A DNA stretch of 64,000 nucleotides from Methanosarcina sp. KYL-1 (GTDB taxonomy: Archaea > Halobacteriota > Methanosarcinia > Methanosarcinales > Methanosarcinaceae): contig NZ_VOUA01000004.1 in the NCBI RefSeq assembly GCF_024372725.1, positions 124,001-188,000 of the forward strand. The letters are read 5' to 3'. The notes beneath the pieces were generated by a model. It worked only from the letters and a program-made list of their open reading frames with translations, searched no databases and was not told the origin of the DNA. Shown piece by piece: positions 8,623 through 17,491 of the stretch. Within the stretch, counting starts at the first letter, position 1; every line of letters starts with the position of its first letter. A program made the position numbers and the translations under genes.

Positions 8623-10260
8623 ATGAAGTTTAACAAATTAAATAATAATTTATTTATGCTATCATATCTCTTATTTCTATTTGATTTAACTTTTTTTTGC
8701 TTCAAATTTTATTATGAAGGTGTAGTTTCTACTGAACTTAATGCAATTAGTCTGAGTTCTAAATCTTTTATTTTAGGGTATCTCATAGTTCCAGTAATAT
8801 CTAAGAGATCTAACTGTACTTTTTTAAATGGTAATAGTATATTTTTTCCACTCATACTGTTGTTTCCTTATTTTTTATCACAAGTCTCGATTTTTCCTTC
8901 AATACCAACTTCAGATATTTTATCTGTAACTACTGATGTTGAACTACTAATGAAAGGGATACCTCTAACTGATGTAGGATATGGCGGTTATCCTGCTCAC
9001 TTGATCCTAAATTGTATTTTAGGTTTGGTTACAGACATGGATTTATTCGAAATTTATCCCATTTATTTTGGTTTAATTTCCTTTTTAATAGTAATTTGTA
9101 TCTTTTTCATTTCTCAATATTTTTCAAACACTAATCTGGGGAGTATCTTATACTTGGCTACAGGATCTTTATTTTCCTATTATTACTTAGTTCCAGCTAC
9201 AATTGGACTTTTATTCTTTGCAATGATTGGATTTTGTTTCTTTAAACTATTGACTAATCAAAATGAAGTCAATTGGAAAATACTTCTGTTAATATTAATT
9301 CCAGCAATAATAACAGTTCATCTTTTCTCTAGCGTGTTTGCGTTTTTTTTCATATTAAGTGTGTTGATTATCAGCAAAATTTTTCCTTTATATAAACTTG
9401 CAGTAAGGTTAGTTGCTATTTTTCTTGTATTTATTTTAGCCCATCACATTTATATAAGTTACTTTATCTTTTCTGACGCTGTAAGTAATCTCTATAATTT
9501 TTTGTCTGGACAAGAGTTAGTAGCTGCCTATAATATCCCTGCGTATTTGGGATTACCTAATTCAGAAATGCTTCTCATAATAAAAAAAATATCCAGTTTA
9601 TTTAGATGGATTATTGCACTGTTAGCAATTTGGATTTCCTTTAATTACAAGAAGTTGACAAAAAAAGAACAAGAATTTGTAATACCATTGATCTGCATAA
9701 TAACTTGTATCGGATTTGGCGGTATACTTTTTAGATACTTAGCTCCATCTTATGGTTTGAGATTATCTCAATATTTATGGATATACCTTTGCTTACTAGC
9801 TTCCATTTCAGCCCAACATTTTAAAATTATTCATGGGAACTATACTTTTATTTTTTATTTTTTTGTGATTATTATCACATTTTTTGGATTCATTGATCAT
9901 GTTAATAGTCCACAAACTCAAGTTTCTATACAAGAAATGGCTTGTATGGAAAAAGTCACTCAATTTTCAATGAACGAATCCATTGTCGTTCCCGTGGATG
10001 AAAAAGCAAGCTTTTATAATTCAAATCCGACTGGGCGTTCAAACCTTATAAGTATCGATAATTTTTCTAGTTCTTTATCTTGGGAACATGCCTATACAGA
10101 TTTTAATGGAGCGAACTACGTCTTTTTACCACATGACGAAAAACTTGATTATTATAAAATTCGTTTTAATGTGGAGATTCCTTGGATTAAGATTAAATCG
10201 TTTTTATCGCATCAAATTTTATTTTATAATAATGGAAAAAGCAAAGTTTATTTGTTGTAA
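8623..10260 (+). CDS. Polytopic membrane protein, possible Wzy-like polymerase or lipid-linked glycosyltransferase
   Basis: This 545-aa protein has roughly twelve hydrophobic segments and a C-terminal soluble part of about 110 residues. I do not recognise the family with certainty. Its position inside a glycosyltransferase run, the large loops between membrane spans and the extracytoplasmic-looking tail resemble polysaccharide polymerases (Wzy) or GT-C enzymes, which work on lipid-linked sugars. The ATG at 8623 follows AGGTG; the TTG at 8575 overlaps the previous gene and is less likely. No obvious catalytic motif is visible, so the role is inferred from context. Confidence 0.7.
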   Translation: MKFNKLNNNLFMLSYLLFLFDLTFFCFKFYYEGVVSTELNAISLSSKSFILGYLIVPVISKRSNCTFLNGNSIFFPLILLFPYFLSQVSIFPSIPTSDILSVTTDVELLMKGIPLTDVGYGGYPAHLILNCILGLVTDMDLFEIYPIYFGLISFLIVICIFFISQYFSNTNLGSILYLATGSLFSYYYLVPATIGLLFFAMIGFCFFKLLTNQNEVNWKILLLILIPAIITVHLFSSVFAFFFILSVLIISKIFPLYKLAVRLVAIFLVFILAHHIYISYFIFSDAVSNLYNFLSGQELVAAYNIPAYLGLPNSEMLLIIKKISSLFRWIIALLAIWISFNYKKLTKKEQEFVIPLICIITCIGFGGILFRYLAPSYGLRLSQYLWIYLCLLASISAQHFKIIHGNYTFIFYFFVIIITFFGFIDHVNSPQTQVSIQEMACMEKVTQFSMNESIVVPVDEKASFYNSNPTGRSNLISIDNFSSSLSWEHAYTDFNGANYVFLPHDEKLDYYKIRFNVEIPWIKIKSFLSHQILFYNNGKSKVYLL

Positions 10261-10276
10261 ATATGAGGTCTAAATT

Positions 10277-11485
10277 ATGAAAAAAAAAAGCTCTCCGAGT
10301 ATTTGTATTTGCACAACGCATAGTCTTCAAGATAAATATTCTGGAGGAGTTAATAGAATAACTGAAATGGCAAAAAAACTTTCTGAATGCAATGTGGATG
10401 TTTATATTGTTGATGGGAACCGAAATAATTATTATCATGCTGAGAAAGCTGCACTTAATGAATTTCCGTATCCTTCCTATGTGAAACTTTTTTATGTTTT
10501 CAATATATTCTTGTTTATTTTTAGGAAAAGTATTGGATGTCTGATTGGTCCTTCTCATGAACTATCTCATATTTTATCTGAATATAACATTTTTATGCTC
10601 GTGAAGCTATTTTATGTAACAAAAGTAGAAAATATTGATGCCCTTCAAGGAGAACACCCCTCTGGCATGGGTGTTTGCGCAAAAATCAGTAAAATTTTTG
10701 GACTTCCCTCAGTATTCAGTGAACATAATGTTGAGTGGATACGAATTGAGAGACAAGGAGCTAATAAAATATTCACGAAAATTCTACAATCACTTGAATT
10801 AAAATATTGTAGAAAAAGCAATGTAATTATAGTTGTTTCAGAAGTAGACAAGAATTTCTTGATCTCTAATGGTGTATCGAAAGAGAAAATTCAAGTTGTT
10901 CCAAATTCTATTGATTGTAACATATATGTCCCTTCTGGACCCAATGTGAGAATGGAATTTTCACTTGATGCAATTACTCTAATTTTTCATGGTACTTTAG
11001 ATTATGTCAGCAATAAAGAGGCTGTAGAACTTATTTCCAAAAATATAATGCCTCAAATTAATAAAAGATATCCTTTTGTGAAACTCCTGTTAGTCGGAAA
11101 AAATCCTCCTTCAATTGATAATCCAAACATTATAATAACGGGACCTGTGGAAAATCTTAATCAGTATATTTCTAGTGCTGACATAGCTATTGTACCTTTG
11201 GTTAGTGGTGGAGGCACTAGAATAAAGATATTAGAATATATGGCTTCTGGAAAAGCAATTGTTTCTACTGCAATTGGGGCCGAAGGATTAGATGCATCAC
11301 ACAATCACGATATATTAATAGCAAACTCTCTTGATGAATTTGTTCGTTACATTGAGGTGTTAATTAACTCTCCGGAATTAAGAAAAGAGCTTGGCAACAA
11401 TGCAAGAAAAAAAGCTCAAACAAGATATGATTGGATTAATAACTGCAAACTTATTAAGGAAATATACTTAAATTTAGTTGATTAA
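10277..11485 (+). CDS. GT4-like glycosyltransferase
   Basis: This 402-aa GT4 protein follows GAGGT before its ATG. Motifs include GGVNRITEMAKKL in the acceptor domain, VFSEHNVEWIRIE, VVPNSIDCNIYVPS, IFHGTLDYVSNKEAV and SGGGTRIKILEYMASGKAIV in the donor site. Like the protein at 7376 it has a glycine loop in place of the first EX7E glutamate. It ends one base before the next start codon, so the two genes are almost certainly co-transcribed. Its specific sugar is unknown. Confidence 0.83.
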   Translation: MKKKSSPSICICTTHSLQDKYSGGVNRITEMAKKLSECNVDVYIVDGNRNNYYHAEKAALNEFPYPSYVKLFYVFNIFLFIFRKSIGCLIGPSHELSHILSEYNIFMLVKLFYVTKVENIDALQGEHPSGMGVCAKISKIFGLPSVFSEHNVEWIRIERQGANKIFTKILQSLELKYCRKSNVIIVVSEVDKNFLISNGVSKEKIQVVPNSIDCNIYVPSGPNVRMEFSLDAITLIFHGTLDYVSNKEAVELISKNIMPQINKRYPFVKLLLVGKNPPSIDNPNIIITGPVENLNQYISSADIAIVPLVSGGGTRIKILEYMASGKAIVSTAIGAEGLDASHNHDILIANSLDEFVRYIEVLINSPELRKELGNNARKKAQTRYDWINNCKLIKEIYLNLVD

Positions 11486-11486
11486 T

Positions 11487-12683
11487 ATGAAGATTTTACA
11501 CATACACGATGATTTTATTCAGCACGGAGGCGCTGAAAAATACATCCAAGGCTTGGCTGAATGCCAAAAAAGAAAGCAACATGAAGTATCCATTTTTTCT
11601 TTTAGTCCAGGTCTTGACTTCGAGAATTATTATTCTTTTTATAGAGAACCCTCTAATAGATTCTCCCGATTAATTGAGTCTTACATATTTTCTCCTTCTG
11701 TTTATTGTTCATTGAAACGTCAAATCAACGCCATTAAACCCGATATCATTCACATCCACCACAATTATAAGTACCCTTTTTCCGTATTGTTAGCTTGCCG
11801 TAATAATAACGTAGTTCAAACAGTTCATGATTTTGGAATAGTATGTTTCACTTCTTGGTATGTGGATAAAAAATATTTTAAGGTTTGCGGTGGAATTAAC
11901 TTTGATTGCGTAAAAAATGGCTGTATCTCGTTAAAGGCATTTTTATTGAAAAGTGTATTATATGGAATCAGATGTTTTTTGGTAAATAAATCTGTTAACA
12001 AATTGATTGCACCTAGTAAATGCTTGAAAGAGAAACTTGAATTATATGGATTTAAAAACGTCGTTAATCTTCCTAATTTTTCAGTTTATGAAATACAAAA
12101 TAAGCCAAATGAGTTACCGTCTGATGAACAAGATTATTCCATCTTGTCGATTGGAAGGTTGCAAGCGGAAAAGGGTATCTATTATTTGATTCAAGCAATG
12201 CCAAATGTACTTACGAATTTTCCAACAGCAAAATTACATCTCATCGGAAGTGGGCCTGAAGAAAAAGAGCTAAAGTTACAAGTTAAAAGGTTAAAAATTG
12301 AAGAAAATGTTATTTTTCATGGTTTTGTGTCTCAGAATGAAGTACATGAAGCATATAATGCAGCATCTTTAGTAGTAGTACCCTCTATATGGATGGAAAA
12401 TAGTCCACTTGTAGTTTATGAATCAATGGCTTATGGTAAGCCAGTTATTGGTAGCAATATTGGAGGTATTCCAGATCTAATTACAGATGGTGAAAGTGGT
12501 TTTCTAGTTGAACCACAAAATTCTGATCAAATCGCAGAAAGAATAATATATTTACTATCTAATGACGATTTGAGAAGAAACTTTGGAAATAACGCAATTT
12601 CTCTTCTACATAAAAATTTCACTTTGGAGAGTCATGTTGAAAAACTAGAACGTATATACGAATCATTATTAGCGAAAAGATGA
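11487..12683 (+). CDS. GT4 glycosyltransferase
   Basis: This 398-aa GT4 protein begins MKILHIHDDF with HGGAEKYIQGLAE, the usual first glycine loop. It also has QTVHDFGIVC, a cysteine-containing insert (KVCGGINFDC...NGC) often seen in GT4 enzymes of capsule loci, ILSIGRLQAEKGIYYLI, and MENSPLVVYESMAYGKPVIG, which has the EX7E pair. The start one base after the previous stop is chosen over an in-frame TTG at 11478. It is the last gene of the plus-strand run and converges on the broken acyltransferase gene. Confidence 0.85.
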   Translation: MKILHIHDDFIQHGGAEKYIQGLAECQKRKQHEVSIFSFSPGLDFENYYSFYREPSNRFSRLIESYIFSPSVYCSLKRQINAIKPDIIHIHHNYKYPFSVLLACRNNNVVQTVHDFGIVCFTSWYVDKKYFKVCGGINFDCVKNGCISLKAFLLKSVLYGIRCFLVNKSVNKLIAPSKCLKEKLELYGFKNVVNLPNFSVYEIQNKPNELPSDEQDYSILSIGRLQAEKGIYYLIQAMPNVLTNFPTAKLHLIGSGPEEKELKLQVKRLKIEENVIFHGFVSQNEVHEAYNAASLVVVPSIWMENSPLVVYESMAYGKPVIGSNIGGIPDLITDGESGFLVEPQNSDQIAERIIYLLSNDDLRRNFGNNAISLLHKNFTLESHVEKLERIYESLLAKR

Positions 12684-12705
12684 AGCAATCATTTAGGTAG
12701 CCTGG

Positions 12706-12816
12706 CAGTGTAGCTAAAGTTTTATTCTATGATTGATTCTGCATCCTGTTTGTTATGGTGGAGGAAAAAGGATACAGAATCAATCTATTTTTCCGACCCG
12801 AACTTTCGCTACACTG
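12706..12816. repeat. Nested inverted repeat at a convergent gene junction
   Basis: Outer arms 12706-12721 and 12801-12816 are complementary over 16 bases with one mismatch; inner arms 12731-12747 and 12769-12785 over 17 bases with one mismatch. The internal loops differ in length (9 and 15 bases). The right arms lie in the last codons of the minus-strand acyltransferase, the left arms in non-coding DNA after the GT4 gene. It may end transcription from both sides, or be an inverted duplication of the gene end. Confidence 0.75.
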
Positions 12817-12837
12817 TAACCGAATTTATTAAATGCA
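12780..12837 (-). pseudogene. Acyltransferase-3 gene, 3' fragment
   Basis: Once the IS1-type element (12846-14010) and one target copy are removed, the reading frame of the middle fragment continues here for about 19 codons and ends at a TGA at 12780. It supplies the native C-terminus (ending KVRVGKID). Confidence 0.75.
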
Positions 12838-12845
12838 AAAATAAA

Positions 12846-14010
12846 GGTCATCCATTTGTATCCGATTGGCATTATATATCATTAGTTATATATATGGTAC
12901 CCATGGGAAAGCGAGGTCCAAAAACGCAATTCACTAATGTTTCCTGTCCGAATAAGGAATGTGAACTCTATGGCCAAACTGGTCAAGAGAATGTTACTGG
13001 AAATGGAACATACATAAGCCGTGGGGAAAAAACAAGAAGATACATTTGCCATCATTGCGGCAAAGCATTTTGTGACCATACAGGCACTTTCTATCATGAT
13101 CTTCGCAAAGATGAGAATACCATCGATTTAGCTCTAAAAATGTCCATGAAAGGGATGAGTATTGAAGCCATTGCAGAGGTTTTAGAGGTAGATCCAGCTA
13201 GCGTAAAACGATGGTTAGCCCGTGCAACTGAGCAGTGTGATAAAGTAAATGACACTATGATGAAGGATTTGAATGTACCAAGGATAGAAATGGACGAGAT
13301 GTGGGTGATAGTGAAAAAAAGTAGTTCCAAGAATGGAAGTATATGAAGATGATGGTCCATGGATGTGGGTAGCTTTTGCACCAAATAGTAGGTTAATAAT
13401 TGCTTTTATCATCGGCCCAAGAAAACAGTATGTTGCGGATGAATTAGTGAAGTTAACGGCTAATCGTCTTTCTGAAGAGATACCTGTTTATGTCACAGAT
13501 GGGCTGGACTTTTACAGAGGAGCCCTCTTGAATCAATATGGAGTGCGCGTTGAGTATCCAAAAACAGGGAAAAGAGGTAGACCAAAGAATCCAAAGATTG
13601 TTCCTCCTGAGGATCTGAAGTACGCACAGGTAGTCAAAAAGAGAAAGGGAGGAAAGCTACAGAAGGTTGAGAAAAAGGTCATATTTGGAAAAGACATCGA
13701 GCAAAGCGCAATCTCAACAAACCTAATTGAAAGACAAAACCTAACCTTCAGACAGGACAACAATAGAGTATCGAGAAAAACAATCGGATTCTCTAAAGTA
13801 GCAAAATGGTTAGTAAATCAAATGAAGCTCTACTGTACCCATTTTAACTTCTGCAGAGAACATGGTGGATTGAGATATAAAGATGAAAGAGGCGTTGAAT
13901 GTGAGAATACGCCAGCAAGAGAAGCAGGGATTACCGATTCAAAGTGGAAGCTGAGAGACCTTCTAACATTTAAGTGTTTCAAAACACCAATCAGATAACA
14001 ATGGACGACC
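12846..14010 (+). mobile_element. IS1-family-like insertion sequence (1165 bp)
   Basis: The ends are imperfect inverted repeats, starting GGTCATCC on the left and ending GGACGACC on the right; 20 of the first 24 positions match. An 8-bp direct repeat, AAAATAAA, flanks it (12838-12845 and 14011-14018), as expected for IS1-type transposition. It carries one transposase gene, frameshifted once. Removing the element plus one target copy restores the acyltransferase frame, so the boundaries are well fixed. Confidence 0.9.
12894..13998 (+). pseudogene. IS1-type DDE transposase, frameshifted at an A7 run
   Basis: The N-terminal part (to 13346) has a zinc-ribbon-like start (CPNKEC...CHHCGKAF), a helix-turn-helix near SIEAIAEVLEVDPASVKRW and the first catalytic aspartate in EMDEMW. 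The second part, in another frame, has VTDGLDFYRGAL and IERQNLTFRQDNNRVSRKT, the remaining D and E of IS1-type transposases. The switch falls at seven A residues (13314-13320); losing one A would join both parts into about 367 residues. The element is therefore either recently inactivated or expressed by slippage. Start codons at 12894 or 12903 are both possible. Confidence 0.85.
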
Positions 14011-14355
14011 AAAATAAAAGGTAGTACTAAAATCAAAACGAGAAAAAGTTTCAAAATTGAAAAACCAAAATTTTCTTGTGGAATATCTACTCCTTGGATT
14101 ATAGAAATAACTTTGATTAAATCATGTATAATCCATAAAATTGGGCCATGTAAACTAAAAACTATTAAGCTGTTTTTTCCATAATACTCCAACACTTTTG
14201 AAGATTCCATCTTTTTGAATATATATACATATGAAAGTATCCCACTAAATGAATAAAAATAAAATTTTAAGTAGTTCTCATTGAATTGCCATGTGTTCAT
14301 ATCTGTGCCATGAGTCACATCTAGGGACAGTAAGGGGATCAGCATAAGAGGAACT
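14011..14355 (-). pseudogene. Acyltransferase-3 gene, middle fragment
   Basis: This stretch lies between the two insertion sequences and is read on the minus strand as hydrophobic segments (YSFSGILSYVYIF, SLIVFSLHGPILWIIHDL, LFLVLILVLPFI) typical of the C-terminal half of acyltransferase-3 membrane proteins. It is in frame with the 5' fragment across the ACAAC target site and with the 3' fragment across AAAATAAA. Confidence 0.82.
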
Positions 14356-14447
14356 ACAACTGTCAAGGCCGGTGAATAATTCCTCCTTTTGGCCGGGTTA
14401 TAATTCCCCCATTTACAATCCTTGAGAAAGCTCAAGGATCATAAATC

Positions 14448-15692
14448 ATGCTGAAAACGGAGGAATGGCTATTGATACGAGATTTGTATTCACGAGGCTT
14501 TGGCATCAATGAAATCGCCAGACAAACAGGTTTTGACAAGAAAACTGTGAGGAAATATCTTCGGCTTAAAACCTTGCCTGAACCCCAGAAACGTCCTGGA
14601 AGAAAGAGCAAGCTTGATCCTTTCAAACCTTACATTCTTGAAAAACTCAAAGAAGGTCCCTATACTGCTGCTCGCCTCTATCGGGAAATCAAAGAAATGG
14701 GTTTTGATGGAGGAATAACCATAGTCAAGGACTTCGTCCAAAAAGTCCGACCTGAGCGGGGAATCCCTGCCGTACTCCGCTATGAAACAAAACCAGGTGT
14801 CCAGGCTCAGGTTGACTGGGGAGAGTTAGGAACAGTTGAGGTTGATGGAAAGGTAAAGAAACTCTTTTGCTTCAACATGATTCTTGGATATTCCAGGATG
14901 AGATTTGTTGAATTTACACTGAGCATAGACACACCTACTCTTATCCAGTGTCATCTTAATGCTTTTGAGTACTTTAAAGGATTTACACAGGAGATTCTCT
15001 ACGATAACATGAAACAGGTTGTTATCAAAAGAGCCTTGAAATCATCAGATTCTGAATGGAACTCGCAGTTTGAGGATTTCTTCAAATGCTTTGGTTTTAT
15101 TCCCAGGTTATGCAGGCCTTACAGGCCTCAGACAAAAGGCAAAATTGAAAATACAGTCAGTTACGTCAAAAGGGATTTCTTCCTTGGAAGAAGGTTTACC
15201 TCTCTCGGAGACCTGAACGCCCAAGTTCACAGATGGTTGGAAAGGGTAAATTCAACTGTCCATGGAACTACTCATGAAATCCCTCTTGACCGCTTCAAGG
15301 AGGAAAAACTGAAACCTCTGGATCAGTTTCCTTCTTACAAAGTTGTCCATAAGGAGACCAGAAAGGTCTCCAGAGACTGTTATATTTCGTTCCTTGGAAA
15401 TAAGTATTCTGTTCCTTACAGGTTTGCAGGAAGAACTGCAGAACTTCGGATTTTTGAAGGAAAGTTAGAGGTCTATGTTGATTATGAGAAGATCTGTGAA
15501 CATGAAATCCTTCCTGGAAACTGCAGAGTTTCAAAGAAAAAGGAACATTTCCAGGGTCTCTTGAGTGAGATTCTTAAAGAGAACTCGAAATGCAAGAAAG
15601 GCTCACAGATTCCGTTGAAATTCTCAGGTCCTGAAGTTGAAAAGAGGTCTCTTGATGTCTATGAAACATTTAGCGAAGGTGGTGTTGAATGA
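14448..15692 (+). CDS. istA: IS21 transposase IstA
   Basis: This 414-aa protein has an N-terminal helix-turn-helix (residues ~17-40), an integrase core with D123 in VDWGE, D186 in LYDNMK and E234 in GKIENTVSYV, and a C-terminal beta-rich domain. These match the DDE catalytic set of IS21 IstA, which cuts and joins the element ends. AAGGAT lies a few bases before the ATG. The stop overlaps the istB start as ATGA, the normal arrangement for coupled translation. No frameshift is present, so the element may be active. Confidence 0.93.
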   Translation: MLKTEEWLLIRDLYSRGFGINEIARQTGFDKKTVRKYLRLKTLPEPQKRPGRKSKLDPFKPYILEKLKEGPYTAARLYREIKEMGFDGGITIVKDFVQKVRPERGIPAVLRYETKPGVQAQVDWGELGTVEVDGKVKKLFCFNMILGYSRMRFVEFTLSIDTPTLIQCHLNAFEYFKGFTQEILYDNMKQVVIKRALKSSDSEWNSQFEDFFKCFGFIPRLCRPYRPQTKGKIENTVSYVKRDFFLGRRFTSLGDLNAQVHRWLERVNSTVHGTTHEIPLDRFKEEKLKPLDQFPSYKVVHKETRKVSRDCYISFLGNKYSVPYRFAGRTAELRIFEGKLEVYVDYEKICEHEILPGNCRVSKKKEHFQGLLSEILKENSKCKKGSQIPLKFSGPEVEKRSLDVYETFSEGGVE

Positions 15693-16462
15693 ACAACTTC
15701 ACATACGAGAGGCTTCACAACAACCTGCAGTACCTGAAACTGAATACTGTTGAAGAGCTCCTTGACAACTGCCTTGAAATTGCTGCAAGGGACAGCAAGA
15801 CAACAATGGAAGTCCTTGATTATCTGTTTGAACAGGAAAAGAAGCACAGAGAAGCTGTTGCAATTGAGAGAAGGATGAAAAGTGCAGCTTTTCCTGTTAA
15901 AAAGAATCTTGAGGAATTTGATTTTGAGTTTCAGTCATCTATTGATAAAAAAGTAATCGAAGACCTTGCAACCTTGAGATTTGTCCATAATTCAGAGAAT
16001 GTTGTTTTCCTCGGTCCTCCTGGAGTTGGAAAGTCTCATCTTGCAATAGCTCTTGGGATTGAAGCAGCAAAAGCAGGGATTTCGGTTCATTTTACCAATA
16101 CCGGAAACCTTATTGAGAAGTTGAAAATAGCAAATCGAGAAGGGATGCTTGAAAAGAAACTCAAGGACTTGATGAAATATAAAGTGCTGATAATAGATGA
16201 AATAGGATATCTCCCCTTTGACGAAGAAGGAGCTCACTGCCTATTTCAGCTGATTTCCAGACGTTATGAAAAGAGTTCAACGATCTTGACATCAAATAAG
16301 TCGTATGGAGAATGGGGAGAGATATTCAAGGATCATGTAATAGCGGCGGCTGTACTTGATAGGATACTTCACCATTCAACGACGATCAACATTAGAGGGG
16401 AAAGTTACAGGCTGAAAGAGAGGAAGAAACAGGGTATAAAAACAGGAAATATGTACCAGTAA
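15689..16462 (+). CDS. istB: IS21 helper ATPase IstB
   Basis: This 257-aa AAA+ protein of the DnaC/IstB type has a Walker A motif GPPGVGKS at residues 109-116 and a Walker B motif VLIIDE ending at E171, followed by GYLPFDEEG and the sensor-like STILTSNKS. IstB assembles on target DNA and directs IstA to it. The length is normal and the gene is intact. It overlaps istA by four bases. Confidence 0.93.
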   Translation: MNNFTYERLHNNLQYLKLNTVEELLDNCLEIAARDSKTTMEVLDYLFEQEKKHREAVAIERRMKSAAFPVKKNLEEFDFEFQSSIDKKVIEDLATLRFVHNSENVVFLGPPGVGKSHLAIALGIEAAKAGISVHFTNTGNLIEKLKIANREGMLEKKLKDLMKYKVLIIDEIGYLPFDEEGAHCLFQLISRRYEKSSTILTSNKSYGEWGEIFKDHVIAAAVLDRILHHSTTINIRGESYRLKERKKQGIKTGNMYQ

Positions 16463-16558
16463 TTTCTAAAGAATTCATGAAAAACTGAGTAAAATTTATA
16501 TCAAAAAAGAGGGAAATTAAAACCGGCCAAAAAGGGGAAAATTAAATCGGCGTTGACA

Positions 16559-17196
16559 ACAACAAAATCTCCTACATTAAAAAATTTCTCTTCAAAGTAA
16601 TTTCTGAATAGATACCCGCCGGAGTAAAACGTCACAGCGCTTAATGCGGTGTCAGCAGACCAAGGTAAAGATCGAGGTAAATACTTGATTAAATAGTACC
16701 CAATCAATGAAGTCACAATTGTGGCTGAAATGAATGCTTTTGGTGAATGTCCAAAGAATCTGAACAACAGATAAAAAATCATTGATGTAATAAATAAACA
16801 AGGTAAAAACCATAAAGTCTGATTAATTATTACCAGCTCAAAATGCGTAGAATTGGCACTTGCATATAACATAGAATAGAAAGTCTTCATAATATCTCCT
16901 TCATATGGAAGAAGAAATTTATGCTCAGAAAGAGAATAACTTGTCATGACAAAAATTATGTAGCTAAGAAGTGTAAATGAAAAATATGGCCAAATTAGTC
17001 CTCTAATTCTCGAAGTTACATATTTTTTTGCTGTCGTATATTTTTCTTTGCTGAATAAGTATCCCGAAATAAAGAAAAATAACGGAATATGAAAAGAGTA
17101 GATGTACGTGTGGAGTTCTGGAAATGTAGGAAGATGACCCAAAATTACCAATATAATTCCAAATCCTTTAAGTGCATCTATCCATTTGTATCTCAT
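16559..17196 (-). pseudogene. Acyltransferase-3 membrane protein gene, 5' fragment (interrupted by two IS)
   Basis: The fragment begins MRYKWIDALKGFGI, the usual opening of acyltransferase-3 (OafA/fucose-4-O-acetylase type) proteins, and continues with ILGHLPTFP, SFHIPLFFFISGYLF and several membrane spans. These enzymes O-acetylate sugars of surface polysaccharides. The ATG at 17196 is preferred to a GTG at 17205. The native frame stops at the IS21 junction at 16559; reading runs on into the IS to 16501. Joined with 14355-14011 and 12837-12780 it gives exactly 347 codons including the stop, so the gene was intact before the two insertions. Confidence 0.87.
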
Positions 17197-17263
17197 GAAT
17201 TTCACATTTTGTTATTTTTATAAGTTACTTCCTCTATCATTCTCTGGAATACCTTATTTATTT

Positions 17264-17366
17264 CTTTCGGCAGGTTGACATTTAGTTTTTCATAATTTTT
17301 GCTGATGGCGATTTTGAAAAGACATCATGAAACATATTTTAATTCCTAATGTCGACCTGCCGAAAG
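17264..17366. mobile_element. MITE-like element with 19-bp inverted ends
   Basis: 17264-17282 and 17348-17366 are inverted copies over 19 bases with one mismatch, beginning CTTTCGGCAGGT. The 65-base centre encodes nothing. A 13-base part of the end (CGACCTGCCGAAA) recurs at 36510, so the sequence is dispersed. It fills the gap between the broken acyltransferase and the flippase gene. No clear target duplication is visible. Confidence 0.6.
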
Positions 17367-17491
17367 TAGGTTATTTTGGTGCTAATATACAGATAGCAAA
17401 TGTGAGACATAGTTACTTTGTGAATAATGCAATATTACTTTGTGAGTAATCATTTTGTTTTTTGCATTAAATACTGGCTTAAATATATAAG

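Larger units (their letters stand above)
14361..16558 (+). mobile_element. IS21-family insertion sequence (2198 bp)
   Basis: The element begins TGTCAAGGCCGG and ends in the complement of TGTCAACGCCGA, with the TGT/ACA tips usual for IS21. The 5-bp repeat ACAAC flanks it (14356-14360 and 16559-16563). The left end has two copies of a 24-bp subterminal unit (14367-14390, 14391-14414) and the right end a matching pair (about 16505-16552), the multiple transposase-binding repeats known for this family. It carries intact istA and istB. Confidence 0.93.

Noticed and set aside
13830-14435. 201-codon minus-strand frame as one intact gene
   Set aside because: It joins IS1 sequence, the acyltransferase middle fragment and IS21 sequence; only 14011-14355 is native coding DNA.
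16501-16558. C-terminal extension of the acyltransferase 5' fragment
   Set aside because: These codons lie inside the IS21 right end and are not native to the gene.
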